This document shows positions 6,805 through 15,260 of a stretch of DNA of 39,453 nucleotides, one piece after another. Numbering within the stretch: position 1 is the first letter of the stretch; each line of letters opens with the position of its first letter. Both the position numbers and the translations under genes were made by a program. This stretch comes from a virus, in IMG/VR virus record IMGVR_UViG_3300020810_000291, positions 1-39,453 of that record, one strand, 5' to 3'. Under the pieces are notes generated by a model, which worked only from the letters and a program-made list of their open reading frames with translations, was not told where the DNA came from and made no database searches.

Positions 6805-8385
6805 ATGGCAGCATCATTAGACGGCGTCTTAATTAAAAAGGCGAATAAACAAGAAACATTTACTGAAGAGCAATTAGCAGATCTAATGGCATGTATGGAT
6901 CCTGAAACAGGATACTTACATTTTGCAAAGAATTTTGCATATATTCAGCATCCAGTAAAAGGTAAGTTACTATACAACCCTTTTAAATATCAACTCGGAC
7001 TAATGGATAGTTACCATAATTTTAGATTTAACATAAACATGATGCCTAGGCAGACAGGTAAAACTACATGTGCTAGTATATACCTTACATGGTATGCAAT
7101 GTTTGTACCTGATCAAACTATACTTATTGCTGCACACAAGTATACAGGTGCTCAAGAGATTATGTCTCGTATACGCTTTGTTTACGAGAGTTGTCCTGAT
7201 CATATTAGAGCAGGTGTAACATCATATAACAAAGGTAGTATTGAATTTGAAAACGGTAGTAGAATAGTTTCGCAAACAACAACAGGCAACACAGGACGTG
7301 GTATGTCAATTTCGTTATTATACTGTGACGAGTTTGCGTTTGTGCAGCCAAACATTGCAGAAGAGTTTTGGACTTCGATATCACCTACACTAGCAACAGG
7401 TGGTCGTGCTATTATTACAAGCACACCAAACTCAGATGAAGATACGTTTGCTACTATTTGGAAACAAGCAGAAGACAAGTTTGATGCACACGGCAATGAA
7501 AACGATGTTGGCACAAACGGATTTCATAGTTTTAGATCAGAGTGGCACGAACATCCTGATCGTGACGAGAAATGGAAAGAGGAAGAAATTGGACGTATCG
7601 GTGAAGAGAAGTTTCGCCGTGAATACGGCTGTGAATTCTTAGTATTTGACGAAACTTTAATTAACTCAATTAAACTAGCATCTATGGGAGGCAAAAGTCC
7701 GTTAGTAAATATGGGACAAACACGTTGGTATAAAAAACCAACAGATGATTGCACATATGCAGTTGCATTAGATCCGTCAATGGGAACTGGTGGCGATAAT
7801 GCTGCTATACAAGTATTTGAATTACCCAGTTATGAACAAGTTGCAGAATGGCAACATAACACAACGGCTATACCTGGACAGATCAGAGTGTTGGCGGACA
7901 TCTGTAATTATCTTGTTTCTGAGACTGGTAATCCAAACGGAATTTACTGGAGCGTGGAGAACAATGGCATAGGCGAGGCTGCGCTTATCGTTATAAACGA
8001 CTTCGGTGAAGAGAACATTCCAGGTTTGTTCGTCAGTGAGCCTATCCGCAAAGGACACGTTCGTAAATTCCGTAAGGGTTTTAATACTACGCATAGTACA
8101 AAAATTACAGCGTGTAGTAGATTAAAAACAATGATCGAAAATGACAAAATGATTATACACAGTAAGCCGTTCTTATCTGAACTTAAAAATTATATTGCTA
8201 CCGGATCTAGTTATCAAGCTAAACTAGGACAAACCGATGATTTAATTAGTGCAACTCTTCTTGCGATCAGGATGATGGCAGTACTTAAAGATTGGGATCC
8301 TAGAATCTATAACACATTTACTCAAGCTGAAAATATGGACGACTATGAACCTCCAATGCCGATCTTCATAAGTACCAATTATTGA
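6805..8385 (+). CDS. 17: Terminase large subunit gp17
   Basis: A 526-residue packaging motor ATPase with nuclease. ATPase motifs: Walker A PRQTGKTT (residues 81-88), Walker B with catalytic glutamate LLYCDEF (171-177), coupling motif STP (206-208). The nuclease domain starts near YAVALDPSMGTGG (318-330), where D323 is the expected first metal-binding aspartate, with later conserved acidic positions in the NGIG region and the TDDLISATLLA end. Length is a little under T4 gp17 (610). The ATG comes 5 nt after a late box without a ribosome site. It cuts and pumps the concatemeric genome into the prohead with gp16. Confidence 0.95.
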   Translation: MAASLDGVLIKKANKQETFTEEQLADLMACMDPETGYLHFAKNFAYIQHPVKGKLLYNPFKYQLGLMDSYHNFRFNINMMPRQTGKTTCASIYLTWYAMFVPDQTILIAAHKYTGAQEIMSRIRFVYESCPDHIRAGVTSYNKGSIEFENGSRIVSQTTTGNTGRGMSISLLYCDEFAFVQPNIAEEFWTSISPTLATGGRAIITSTPNSDEDTFATIWKQAEDKFDAHGNENDVGTNGFHSFRSEWHEHPDRDEKWKEEEIGRIGEEKFRREYGCEFLVFDETLINSIKLASMGGKSPLVNMGQTRWYKKPTDDCTYAVALDPSMGTGGDNAAIQVFELPSYEQVAEWQHNTTAIPGQIRVLADICNYLVSETGNPNGIYWSVENNGIGEAALIVINDFGEENIPGLFVSEPIRKGHVRKFRKGFNTTHSTKITACSRLKTMIENDKMIIHSKPFLSELKNYIATGSSYQAKLGQTDDLISATLLAIRMMAVLKDWDPRIYNTFTQAENMDDYEPPMPIFISTNY

Positions 8386-8391
8386 TAAATA
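8384..8391 (+). promoter_or_regulatory. Late promoter box (GATAAATA) overlapping gp17 stop
   Basis: GATAAATA includes the last two bases of the gp17 TGA stop. CATT and then ATG follow, exactly as at 2254-2268, again without a Shine-Dalgarno. Confidence 0.6.
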
Positions 8392-8395
8392 CATT

Positions 8396-10135
8396 ATGAA
8401 AGATTTAGATACAATAGGTAAAGATTTATTTGACAAAATCCGTGGCCGTTTCACTAGTGTAACTATTGGCGGCGAGGACGGTAAAGTTACTAATGAACCA
8501 TCTAAAGCAAGATTCTTTGATTTTGAATATTCAGAATCTAGCAGAGCATTAGGTAATGTAAGTATTCAAATAAGCGAAGACGACGGACTTACAATAATTT
8601 ATTCTAAAGACATTGTTGCAAATGAAGATAGTGTAACAAAGGATAACTGGTTTAACTTTTTAAAAGATATGAGGCAATTCAGTAAGAAACGCCTATTAGA
8701 CTTTGATGTAAGAGACATCACTAAATCAAATTTAACAAAAAGAGATTACAAGTTTTTATCAAAAAAACGTTTCGGAGACGATAATATGAACGAATCAAAA
8801 CTATATGGCACAGCACGTACTAGCTATCAAAAGGTTGGCGAAGCACGTATAATGATTAAGCACACAGAAAATGTAAACTTAGAAGCATCCAATCCACGTA
8901 CAAAAAAGATTGGTACTATCTACATTGAAAGTGCAGGCGGTGAAAGATTTAAGTATCCATTTAAGCACCTAAGTGGCGCAAGAGCAATGGCTCGTCACGT
9001 AGCAGAAGGCGGCAACTTATACGATGATTTTGGTTCACACATTATTGGCTTATCAGAAGAGATGGCAAAACTACGCAAGTTTAAATCATATATGGGTCGT
9101 TCAGCAGTAATGGCTGAAAGCCTAAGCGAGTATGTTGATGTTGTTAAAGATCGTATTAATACAGTGAGAAAAACAATTACATCACTACAAAAACCAAAGT
9201 TTTATGCCGAAGCATTTGCTACATATGAAGCACCTATTTTAGAAGATGTGCCAGCAGACGTTGCAGAGAACTGGACTGATCAACTTACTATTAAACAGTT
9301 TAACGAAGAATTAGCAGATGTATTCCCATACATTTATAAACTAGTAAGCGAAGCAACAAAAGCACAAGAATTAGGACCAGATGATTTAGTAAGAGAAGCA
9401 AAAGCAGATCCTAAAGTTGTAGCAAAGGAAGAAAAAAATAAAAAAACTAAAGAAGAAATTGCTGTAGAGCATGGCTTTGAAGAAATGATGGGACAGTTTA
9501 GTGAAGGCGGCATGTCTGACATTGATATACAAGCACAGGAATTTGCACAAGATGCAGTTGAAATGGCCAAAGACATTCAAAAAGATGATTATTACTTTAG
9601 TGATAGTACATACTTTGAATTTACTGATGGGCTAGACATGGACAATGACGCACTGATAGATCATGATTTGGTACAAGCAGTGTTAAGAGCACTTCCAAAC
9701 GTTGATATGGAACCTGAAGAAATCAAGCAAGCAGTTGATGCACTAGCAAACATGAACATCGGAGAAGACAACGAAAAACCAAAAGGTTCATTTGAACCAC
9801 ACCCTGGTGCTTTTGACTGGGATGCTAACATGGACGATGATGACGAAGACAGCGAAGTAGACAAAATAACACCTAAAAAAGACAAAAAGACACCACTAGG
9901 TGAGTTTATTCTAAGTTACTTTGATAGAGAAAACGGTGTATTTCCAAAAGGCGAAACTGCTGTATTAACTATGGTAGAAAAAGATTACGGCGAAGAGTTT
10001 ATTAATCCTGCTAAGTCATTCATTGAGCAAGTGTCAGCAAAGTTCGAAGAATATGAAATGCGTAATCAACCACAGCAAATGGAAACAGATAACGAAGAGT
10101 ACGATAGAATACGCGAGTTAGCTGGACTAAGATAA
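8396..10135 (+). CDS. Large conserved marine T4-like phage protein, probably late/virion
   Basis: A 579-residue protein of unknown function. Residues 1-125 form one compact region ending in DVRDITKSNLTKRDYKFLS. An internal ATG (about 8788) behind CGGAGACGATAAT begins a second region, MNESKLYGTARTSYQKVG, which continues with GGERFKYPFKHLSGARAMAR and SEEMAKLRKFKSYMGRS (about 180-240). The last third is highly acidic (runs of D and E, about 470-500) and ends in YDRIRELAGL, a short tail also seen on other marine phage proteins. The pattern matches a conserved protein I associate with marine T4-like phages. A late box and gp17 context favour a structural or head-maturation role; this is inference. 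Confidence 0.6.
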   Translation: MKDLDTIGKDLFDKIRGRFTSVTIGGEDGKVTNEPSKARFFDFEYSESSRALGNVSIQISEDDGLTIIYSKDIVANEDSVTKDNWFNFLKDMRQFSKKRLLDFDVRDITKSNLTKRDYKFLSKKRFGDDNMNESKLYGTARTSYQKVGEARIMIKHTENVNLEASNPRTKKIGTIYIESAGGERFKYPFKHLSGARAMARHVAEGGNLYDDFGSHIIGLSEEMAKLRKFKSYMGRSAVMAESLSEYVDVVKDRINTVRKTITSLQKPKFYAEAFATYEAPILEDVPADVAENWTDQLTIKQFNEELADVFPYIYKLVSEATKAQELGPDDLVREAKADPKVVAKEEKNKKTKEEIAVEHGFEEMMGQFSEGGMSDIDIQAQEFAQDAVEMAKDIQKDDYYFSDSTYFEFTDGLDMDNDALIDHDLVQAVLRALPNVDMEPEEIKQAVDALANMNIGEDNEKPKGSFEPHPGAFDWDANMDDDDEDSEVDKITPKKDKKTPLGEFILSYFDRENGVFPKGETAVLTMVEKDYGEEFINPAKSFIEQVSAKFEEYEMRNQPQQMETDNEEYDRIRELAGLR

Positions 10136-10159
10136 ATCCAATAATAAAGCATTTTATGC

Positions 10160-10188
10160 TTGACAAGATAAATAATATCGTGTAGTAT
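10160..10188 (+). promoter_or_regulatory. Sigma70-type promoter for gp32, with a late box inside the spacer
   Basis: TTGACA (10160-10165), a 17-nt spacer and TAGTAT (10183-10188) form a good sigma70 promoter, with a start expected near 10195. The spacer contains GATAAATA (10167-10174), the late-box form used elsewhere here, so early and late transcription could both begin in this gap. A short inverted repeat AAGCAT/ATGCTT overlaps the -35. GTGTAG (10180-10185) and CTACAC (10198-10203) flank the predicted start. The transcript leader to the ATG is about 63 nt, in contrast to the leaderless units. Confidence 0.65.
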
Positions 10189-10257
10189 GTAATAGTGCTA
10201 CACATTTAGGCACACGACTTAAACAAAGACATAGGCAACATTATAGGAGGCACAACT

Positions 10258-11271
10258 ATGGCATCATTAGCAGAAATTAGAGCAAAGCTCAAAGAACAAG
10301 AATCACGCACAGGCGGTAATATAGCAAGCAGCGGCGGTGATAACAGCGTTTACCCATTTTGGAATATTAAAGAAGGCGAAAGTTGTACTTTCCGTTTCCT
10401 TCCTGATGGCGATGCTGACAACACTTTCTTTTGGAAAGAACGTTTAGTAATTAAACTTCCGTTCCAAGGTATTAAAGGAGAGACAGATTCACGTCCGGTA
10501 CAAGTACAAGTTCCGTGTATGGAAATGTACGGCGATTCCTGTCCAATTCTACAGGAAGTACGTGGTTGGTTTAAAGATCCATCATTAGAAGATATGGGTC
10601 GTAAATATTGGAAGAAACGTTCTTATATCTTCCAAGGATTTGTAACTGATAATCCACTAACAGAGGACACTACTCCTGAGAATCCAATTAGACGTTTTAT
10701 TATCGGTCCTCAAATTTTTCAAATTATTAAACAAGCTCTTATGGATCCTGACATGGAAGAACTACCAACAGATTATACTGCTGGTGTAGACTTCCGCCTT
10801 AACAAAACATCAAAAGGTGGTTATGCAGACTACGGCACAAGCACATGGGCACGTAGAGAGCGTCCATTAGGCGATGCTGAAATGCAGGCTGTTAATACAC
10901 ATGGACTGTTTAATCTTAACGATTTTCTTCCTAAAAAACCAGATGCAAATGCATTAAAAGTAATGCAAGAAATGTTTGAGGCGTCCGTAGACGGTGAAGC
11001 ATATGATGCAGATCGTTGGAGTAACTTCTTCCGTCCTGCAGGTATGCAAGCACGTACAGGCGATCCAATGAAAGCAGCATCACCACAAGCAACTGCTACA
11101 AGTCAAAGTGCGCCAGCCCCTGCTCCAGCAGCAGACCCACGCATGGATGACATTCCTTTTAAGTCAACTGAAGAAGCAGCAGCAGAAGCAGCACCAGCAG
11201 CAGCCGCTGAACCTGCAGGCGGAGCACAAGACATTCTTGCAATGATTCGTGCAAGACAATCTCAATCATAA
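10258..11271 (+). CDS. 32: Single-stranded DNA-binding protein gp32
   Basis: A 337-residue ssDNA-binding protein that coats replication and recombination intermediates. The N-terminal cooperative region MASLAEIRAKLKEQE is basic-helical. The core OB-fold region starts with YPFWNIKEGESCTFRFLPDG (residues about 32-51); C87 and C95 in PCMEMYGDSCP are the likely zinc ligands of the T4 family. The C-terminal 90 residues are alanine/proline-rich and acidic, ending in DILAMIRARQSQS; this tail recruits partners in T4. A strong TAGGAGG stands 7 nt before the ATG. uvsX follows, so the two probably share the upstream promoter. Confidence 0.92.
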   Translation: MASLAEIRAKLKEQESRTGGNIASSGGDNSVYPFWNIKEGESCTFRFLPDGDADNTFFWKERLVIKLPFQGIKGETDSRPVQVQVPCMEMYGDSCPILQEVRGWFKDPSLEDMGRKYWKKRSYIFQGFVTDNPLTEDTTPENPIRRFIIGPQIFQIIKQALMDPDMEELPTDYTAGVDFRLNKTSKGGYADYGTSTWARRERPLGDAEMQAVNTHGLFNLNDFLPKKPDANALKVMQEMFEASVDGEAYDADRWSNFFRPAGMQARTGDPMKAASPQATATSQSAPAPAPAADPRMDDIPFKSTEEAAAEAAPAAAAEPAGGAQDILAMIRARQSQS

Positions 11272-11276
11272 AATCA

Positions 11277-11298
11277 TGTGGGGGAGAAATCCCCTACA
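11277..11298 (+). other. Stable GAAA-tetraloop hairpin between gp32 and uvsX
   Basis: TGTGGGGGA and TCCCCTACA pair over 9 positions (one G-U) around a GAAA tetraloop. No T-run follows. The uvsX ribosome site AAGGAG comes after it. It could be a processing or stability element that sets the gp32:UvsX ratio, or a weak terminator. Confidence 0.6.
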
Positions 11299-11321
11299 CT
11301 TTGGCTTAATAAGGAGTAACT

Positions 11322-12401
11322 ATGGCTAAATCATTTGATGTTAGTAAGTTCCGTAAGGACTTAACAAAAAGCATATCAGGCATGAGTACAGGCTTTAATG
11401 ATCCAACTGATTGGATTAGCACAGGCTCATATGCACTGAACTATCTTATTAGCGGCGACTTTCACAAGGGTGTTCCGCTCGGTAAGGTAACTGTATTTGC
11501 AGGCGAATCAGGCGCAGGTAAATCTTACTTTTGTGCAGGTAATATTGTAAAACATGCACAAGAACAAGGCATCTTTGTAGTACTAATTGACTCAGAGAAT
11601 GCACTTGACGAATCATGGCTACACGCACTAGATGTAGATACATCAGAAGAAAAACTACTTAAACTAAACATGAGTATGATTGATGACGTTGCTAAAACTA
11701 TTAGTACGTTTATGTCAGACTATAAATCTATGGCAGAAGAAGATCGTCCAAAGGTACTATTTGTAGTTGACTCATTAGGTATGTTACTAACACCTACTGA
11801 TATTGATCAGTTTAACAAAGGTGATATGAAAGGCGATATGGGGCGTAAGCCAAAGCAATTGACCGCACTTGTTCGTAACACTGTTAACATGATCGGTAGT
11901 TGTAATGTAGGCTTAGTATGTACTAATCACACTTATGCATCACAGGATATGTTTGATCCAGATGACAAGATTAGTGGCGGACAAGGCTTTATCTATGCAT
12001 CTTCAATTGTTGTAGCAATGAAAAAGATGAAACTAAAAGAAGACGAGGCTGGTAACAAAATTTCAGAAGTACGTGGTATACGTGCAGGCTGTAAAGTTAT
12101 GAAGACTCGTTATGCAAAACCGTTTGAAGGTGTACAAGTAAAGATTCCATATGAAACAGGTATGAATCCTTATAGTGGACTAGTAGAATTGTTTGAAAAG
12201 AAAGGCTTGCTAGAAAAGCAAGGCAATCGCTTAAAATATATTGACGTAAATGGTGAAGAACATCTTGATTATAGAAAGGCATGGACTGGCGCCAAGCTTG
12301 ATATGATTATGAACCAATACGCAGAAAAACTTGCTCCTGTGCTAAATAACGACACAGCAGACGCAGACCTTATTGATGAAAGTGAGGAGGAGTCTGTATA
12401 A
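11322..12401 (+). CDS. uvsX: UvsX RecA-like recombinase
   Basis: A 359-residue strand-exchange protein. Walker A GESGAGKS is at residues 61-68 and Walker B VLFVVDS near 145-151; the NHTYASQDMF and GGQGFIYASS segments form the DNA-binding and ATP-sensor region of the RecA fold. It ends in an acidic tail (DLIDESEEES). Length is close to T4 UvsX (391). AAGGAG precedes the ATG. It follows gp32 and precedes the uvsY candidate, so the recombination filament, its mediator and the ssDNA-binding protein are made together. Confidence 0.93.
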   Translation: MAKSFDVSKFRKDLTKSISGMSTGFNDPTDWISTGSYALNYLISGDFHKGVPLGKVTVFAGESGAGKSYFCAGNIVKHAQEQGIFVVLIDSENALDESWLHALDVDTSEEKLLKLNMSMIDDVAKTISTFMSDYKSMAEEDRPKVLFVVDSLGMLLTPTDIDQFNKGDMKGDMGRKPKQLTALVRNTVNMIGSCNVGLVCTNHTYASQDMFDPDDKISGGQGFIYASSIVVAMKKMKLKEDEAGNKISEVRGIRAGCKVMKTRYAKPFEGVQVKIPYETGMNPYSGLVELFEKKGLLEKQGNRLKYIDVNGEEHLDYRKAWTGAKLDMIMNQYAEKLAPVLNNDTADADLIDESEEESV

Positions 12402-12650
12402 ATGAGGAGCAACTCGAAAATGAATGAAGAACAAATAGCAGATATTTGGTCTTTGTTTAAAGAATATTTAGACAAGAAACAAATCGAACTAGCCGCCGAA
12501 AAGTACGTAGATCTTCTTGCTGACTATGGAGTAGATGATATAACACTTAAAGATTGTTTAGGTGTTGAGTCAAGTCTTGATGCAGCAATTCAATACTACT
12601 TAGCAGATGAAGACGATGAAGATGACGACCTAAACGAATGGGAAGACTAG
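12402..12650 (+). CDS. Small acidic helical protein between uvsX and uvsY
   Basis: An 82-residue protein (76 if the second ATG at 12420 is used; both starts have an AGGAG 9-10 nt upstream). It begins NEEQIADIWSLFKEYLDKKQ in a predicted helix, contains a second helical stretch LAAEKYVDLLADYGVDD, and ends in a very acidic tail (DEDDEDDDLNEWED). It starts directly after the uvsX stop and ends directly before uvsY, so the three are coupled. I associate this small protein with the uvsX neighbourhood of marine T4-like phages, but no function is known to me. The acidic tail would suit a protein partner of a DNA-binding protein. Confidence 0.65.
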   Translation: MRSNSKMNEEQIADIWSLFKEYLDKKQIELAAEKYVDLLADYGVDDITLKDCLGVESSLDAAIQYYLADEDDEDDDLNEWED

Positions 12651-13106
12651 ATGGGCTGGTATAGTGCAGTTAGCAGGGATATTAACCAGATCCCTGCTGC
12701 TATACAATATTTTGAAACAGAACTTGTAGACGCAAAATTAGAAGTAAAACTAAAAGGTAATGTAGAACGTGCAGCGTCTGAAATGCCTGGTATAGTTGAA
12801 CATCGTTTTAATCAGTTACAAGAACTAGAAGCAATTCTAAACTACTTAAATATTGAACTACGTAGACTACGCAGTTCTTTCTTTAAGAAATATCTAGAAA
12901 ACTATCAACGGGCACTGTCTAGCCGTGACGTAGAAAAATACGTTGACGGCGAGGCAGATGTCGTTGATTATGAAAAGATTATCAACGAGTTTGCTCTTAT
13001 GCGTAACAAATGGTTAGGTGTGCTAAAAGCACTTGATCAAAAGCAATGGCAGATTACAAACGTAGTTAAACTACGAGTAGCAGGTATGGAAGATGCCTCA
13101 CTCTAA
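12651..13106 (+). CDS. uvsY: UvsY-like recombination mediator (probable)
   Basis: A 151-residue mainly helical protein. The C-terminal part, with RALSSRDVEKYVDGEADVVDYEKI and LDQKQWQITNVVKLRVAGMED, follows the same plan as the end of T4 UvsY (sugar-backbone binding core, then an alpha helix ending in a short LR/MR-x-A-G segment). Length is close to T4 UvsY (137). The mediator loads UvsX onto gp32-coated ssDNA. Position after uvsX and a small acidic gene supports it. The last 14 nt overlap the first glycosyltransferase gene of the glycan island. Confidence 0.6.
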   Translation: MGWYSAVSRDINQIPAAIQYFETELVDAKLEVKLKGNVERAASEMPGIVEHRFNQLQELEAILNYLNIELRRLRSSFFKKYLENYQRALSSRDVEKYVDGEADVVDYEKIINEFALMRNKWLGVLKALDQKQWQITNVVKLRVAGMEDASL

Positions 13107-13749
13107 CTATCTTTACACATCTGGAGATACAAAATACTTTCAAGAACACATAATACCTCTTATTAAAAGTGCAAAGTATCATGCTCCGTTTCTAAATTAT
13201 CATGTACATGTGTACGATATGCAGAGTGCAGACTTTAGTTGGTGCCTTAAAAATAATGTAAAGATTACTTATAGCGAAACACCGTTAGAATATAAAGGTA
13301 AAGAAAAGGATTATTGGAGTAATCATAGATTTATTATTCTTGCTGGCGTATTACCATTAGATGCTAATGTACTATCGTTAGACGCTGATAGTATCTTTGT
13401 AAGATCAATTACAGAAACTCAATTTGAAAATGACTTTAGTAACTGCTGGATTACACATCGAAAGAATATGAAAAAAGGTCCCTTAGCAAGTGCAGTAGGA
13501 TTCAAAGCAAATAAGCATAGTAGACATATGTTAAGACAACTATTATCAGGTAAAAGATTACAATGGTTTGATGATCAACGTGCATTAGACGAATTATTTA
13601 AACAAGGCATTTTTGATAAAATGGATTTAAAATATTCTGATTATGATATGATTTTACCTAAATCAATTGTTTGGACAGGCAAAGGCCCAAGAAAAGAATT
13701 AATAAAATTTAAAAATAAACAAGATTATTGGAACAATCAGATTAATTAA
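13093..13749 (+). CDS. GT-A type glycosyltransferase-like protein
   Basis: A 218-residue protein with the nucleotide-diphospho-sugar transferase layout: an N-terminal strand-helix unit (YLYTSGDTKYFQEHIIPLIK), a conserved YWSNHRFIILAG helix and the metal-binding LDADS (DxD at residues 97-99), then a region with WFDDQRALDELF in which the D-Q is typical for acceptor-side residues of GT8-like enzymes. It is shorter than full GT8 members (about 250-300). The start lies inside uvsY, so it is translationally coupled to the recombination genes. Sugar and acceptor cannot be read from the sequence. Confidence 0.65.
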   Translation: MPHSNYLYTSGDTKYFQEHIIPLIKSAKYHAPFLNYHVHVYDMQSADFSWCLKNNVKITYSETPLEYKGKEKDYWSNHRFIILAGVLPLDANVLSLDADSIFVRSITETQFENDFSNCWITHRKNMKKGPLASAVGFKANKHSRHMLRQLLSGKRLQWFDDQRALDELFKQGIFDKMDLKYSDYDMILPKSIVWTGKGPRKELIKFKNKQDYWNNQIN

Positions 13750-13779
13750 TAAACTATAACATTACTGATAATTATTAGT

Positions 13780-14553
13780 ATGGACATAGTAATTGTTACA
13801 GGGGGGTTCGATCCTCTTCACTCAGGTCATATAGCATATTTTGAAGCAGCATCTCGACATGGAAAAGAACTATGGGTAGGTGTTAATTCAGATGAATGGT
13901 TAACTCGTAAAAAAGGCAGACCGTTTATGCCATGGTCTGAACGCAGTAGTATTATAAAAGCATTGTCTTGTGTAGATAATGTATTTGCATTTGATGACAG
14001 TGACAATCATGCTGTAAATGCTATACGCTACGTTTTCGAAGCAAAGCCAGAAGCAAATGTAATATTTGCTAACGGCGGAGATCGACAAAAAGGTACCACA
14101 CCAGAAGTAGAGTTTGCAAAGGAACTTATCGAAGAAGGTAAGATAGCATTTCTATTTGGTATAGGCGGAAACGATAAAAAGAATTCAAGCAGTTGGATAC
14201 TAAGCGATTGGAAGTCTCCTAAGACAGAACGTCCTTGGGGATTTTACAGAGTGTTAGACACAGGACCAGGGTGGGCAGTAAAAGAACTTACGATAATGCC
14301 AGGAAAGAGTTTGTCAGATCAACGACATTATCATAGATCAGAACATTGGCATGTAGTACAAGGTACTGTTACTATTGATACTGATTGGAATAACATAAAA
14401 CAGACCAGTGATGTACACCCGCAGCAAAGTTATGATATAGGCAAGTTAGTATGGCATCGTCCATATAATAACACAGACAAGCCTGTTAAGATTATCGAAA
14501 CATGGTTTGGAGATATACTAGAAGAATCAGATATAGAACGGAGAGAAGAATGA
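13780..14553 (+). CDS. Cytidylyltransferase fused to mannose-6-phosphate isomerase-type cupin
   Basis: A 257-residue fusion. Residues 1-145 are a nucleotidyltransferase of the TagD/HldE-C type: GGFDPLHSGH (8-17, with the HxGH nucleotide motif), then WSERSSIIKALSCVD (52-66) and NSSSWIL (about 135-141) in the place of the usual C-terminal ISS/T motif. Residues 150-257 are a cupin like the C-terminal domain of GDP-mannose pyrophosphorylase/phosphomannose isomerase type II: RPWG (151-154), HYHRSEHWHVVQG (183-195). Such proteins make activated polyol or heptose units (CDP or ADP) and isomerise sugar phosphates. The fusion suggests two steps of one sugar pathway. The 30-nt gap upstream has no clear ribosome site. 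Confidence 0.75.
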   Translation: MDIVIVTGGFDPLHSGHIAYFEAASRHGKELWVGVNSDEWLTRKKGRPFMPWSERSSIIKALSCVDNVFAFDDSDNHAVNAIRYVFEAKPEANVIFANGGDRQKGTTPEVEFAKELIEEGKIAFLFGIGGNDKKNSSSWILSDWKSPKTERPWGFYRVLDTGPGWAVKELTIMPGKSLSDQRHYHRSEHWHVVQGTVTIDTDWNNIKQTSDVHPQQSYDIGKLVWHRPYNNTDKPVKIIETWFGDILEESDIERREE

Positions 14554-15242
14554 AAGTATTTGTAGGATACGATTCGAGAGAAGATATTGCATATCAAGTG
14601 TGTAAGCACAGCATTTTAAACAAACAGCCTAATGCAACTGTTACTCCGTTGATTCAAAAAGAATTAAGAGAACAAGGTCGTTATACTCGTCCAGTAGACA
14701 AACTTGCGTCAACCGAATTTACATTTACACGTTTCTTAATACCAGAGTTATGTAACTTTGATGGTTGGGCATTATTTATGGATTGCGATATGATACTGCT
14801 TACAGATATCAAAGAACTATTTGACCAAGCAGATGATAAGTATGCAGTAATGTGTGCTCATCACGATTACACACCTAAAGAAGGCACAAAGATGGATGGA
14901 CAAACACAAACAGTTTATCCACGTAAAAACTGGTCAAGTGTAATGTTACTAAATTGCGGACATCCTAGCAACAAAAAACTTACACAAGACTTAGTTAATG
15001 ACGAAAGTATTACAGGTGCATACTTGCATAGATATAGTTGGCTAGATGATTCTGAAGTAGGTGAAATATCACACGAATGGAACTGGTTAGTAGGTTGGTA
15101 CAAACAACCAGAAGACGGCAAGCCCAAACTGTTACACTACACTGAAGGCGGCCCGTGGTTTGAAAATTATCGTAATTGTGAATATCATTACGAATGGAAA
15201 ACTGAGCTCCATGAGATGATGAATGAAAATATTACTAATTAA
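14550..15242 (+). CDS. GT8-like glycosyltransferase
   Basis: A 230-residue protein, started at ATG 14550 because GGAGAGAAG precedes it and it overlaps the previous stop as ATGA; a longer frame start at 14502 lies inside the previous gene. It opens KVFVGYDSREDIAYQVCKHS, a signature of small GT8-like transferases, followed by TEFTFTRFLIPEL and the metal site FMDCDM (DxD at 78-80). The C-terminal part has LLNCGHPSNKKL and LLHYTEGGPWF, where the H-x(2)-GG-PW element is typical of the donor-binding end of this group. It transfers a sugar from a nucleotide donor; the acceptor is unknown. Confidence 0.8.
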   Translation: MKVFVGYDSREDIAYQVCKHSILNKQPNATVTPLIQKELREQGRYTRPVDKLASTEFTFTRFLIPELCNFDGWALFMDCDMILLTDIKELFDQADDKYAVMCAHHDYTPKEGTKMDGQTQTVYPRKNWSSVMLLNCGHPSNKKLTQDLVNDESITGAYLHRYSWLDDSEVGEISHEWNWLVGWYKQPEDGKPKLLHYTEGGPWFENYRNCEYHYEWKTELHEMMNENITN

Positions 15243-15260
15243 CACTATCGGGAGACATGT

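Noticed and set aside
13750-13779. GATAAT before ATG 13780 as a leaderless promoter
   Set aside because: No -35 or late-box match lies at the right distance; only the -10-like hexamer is present.
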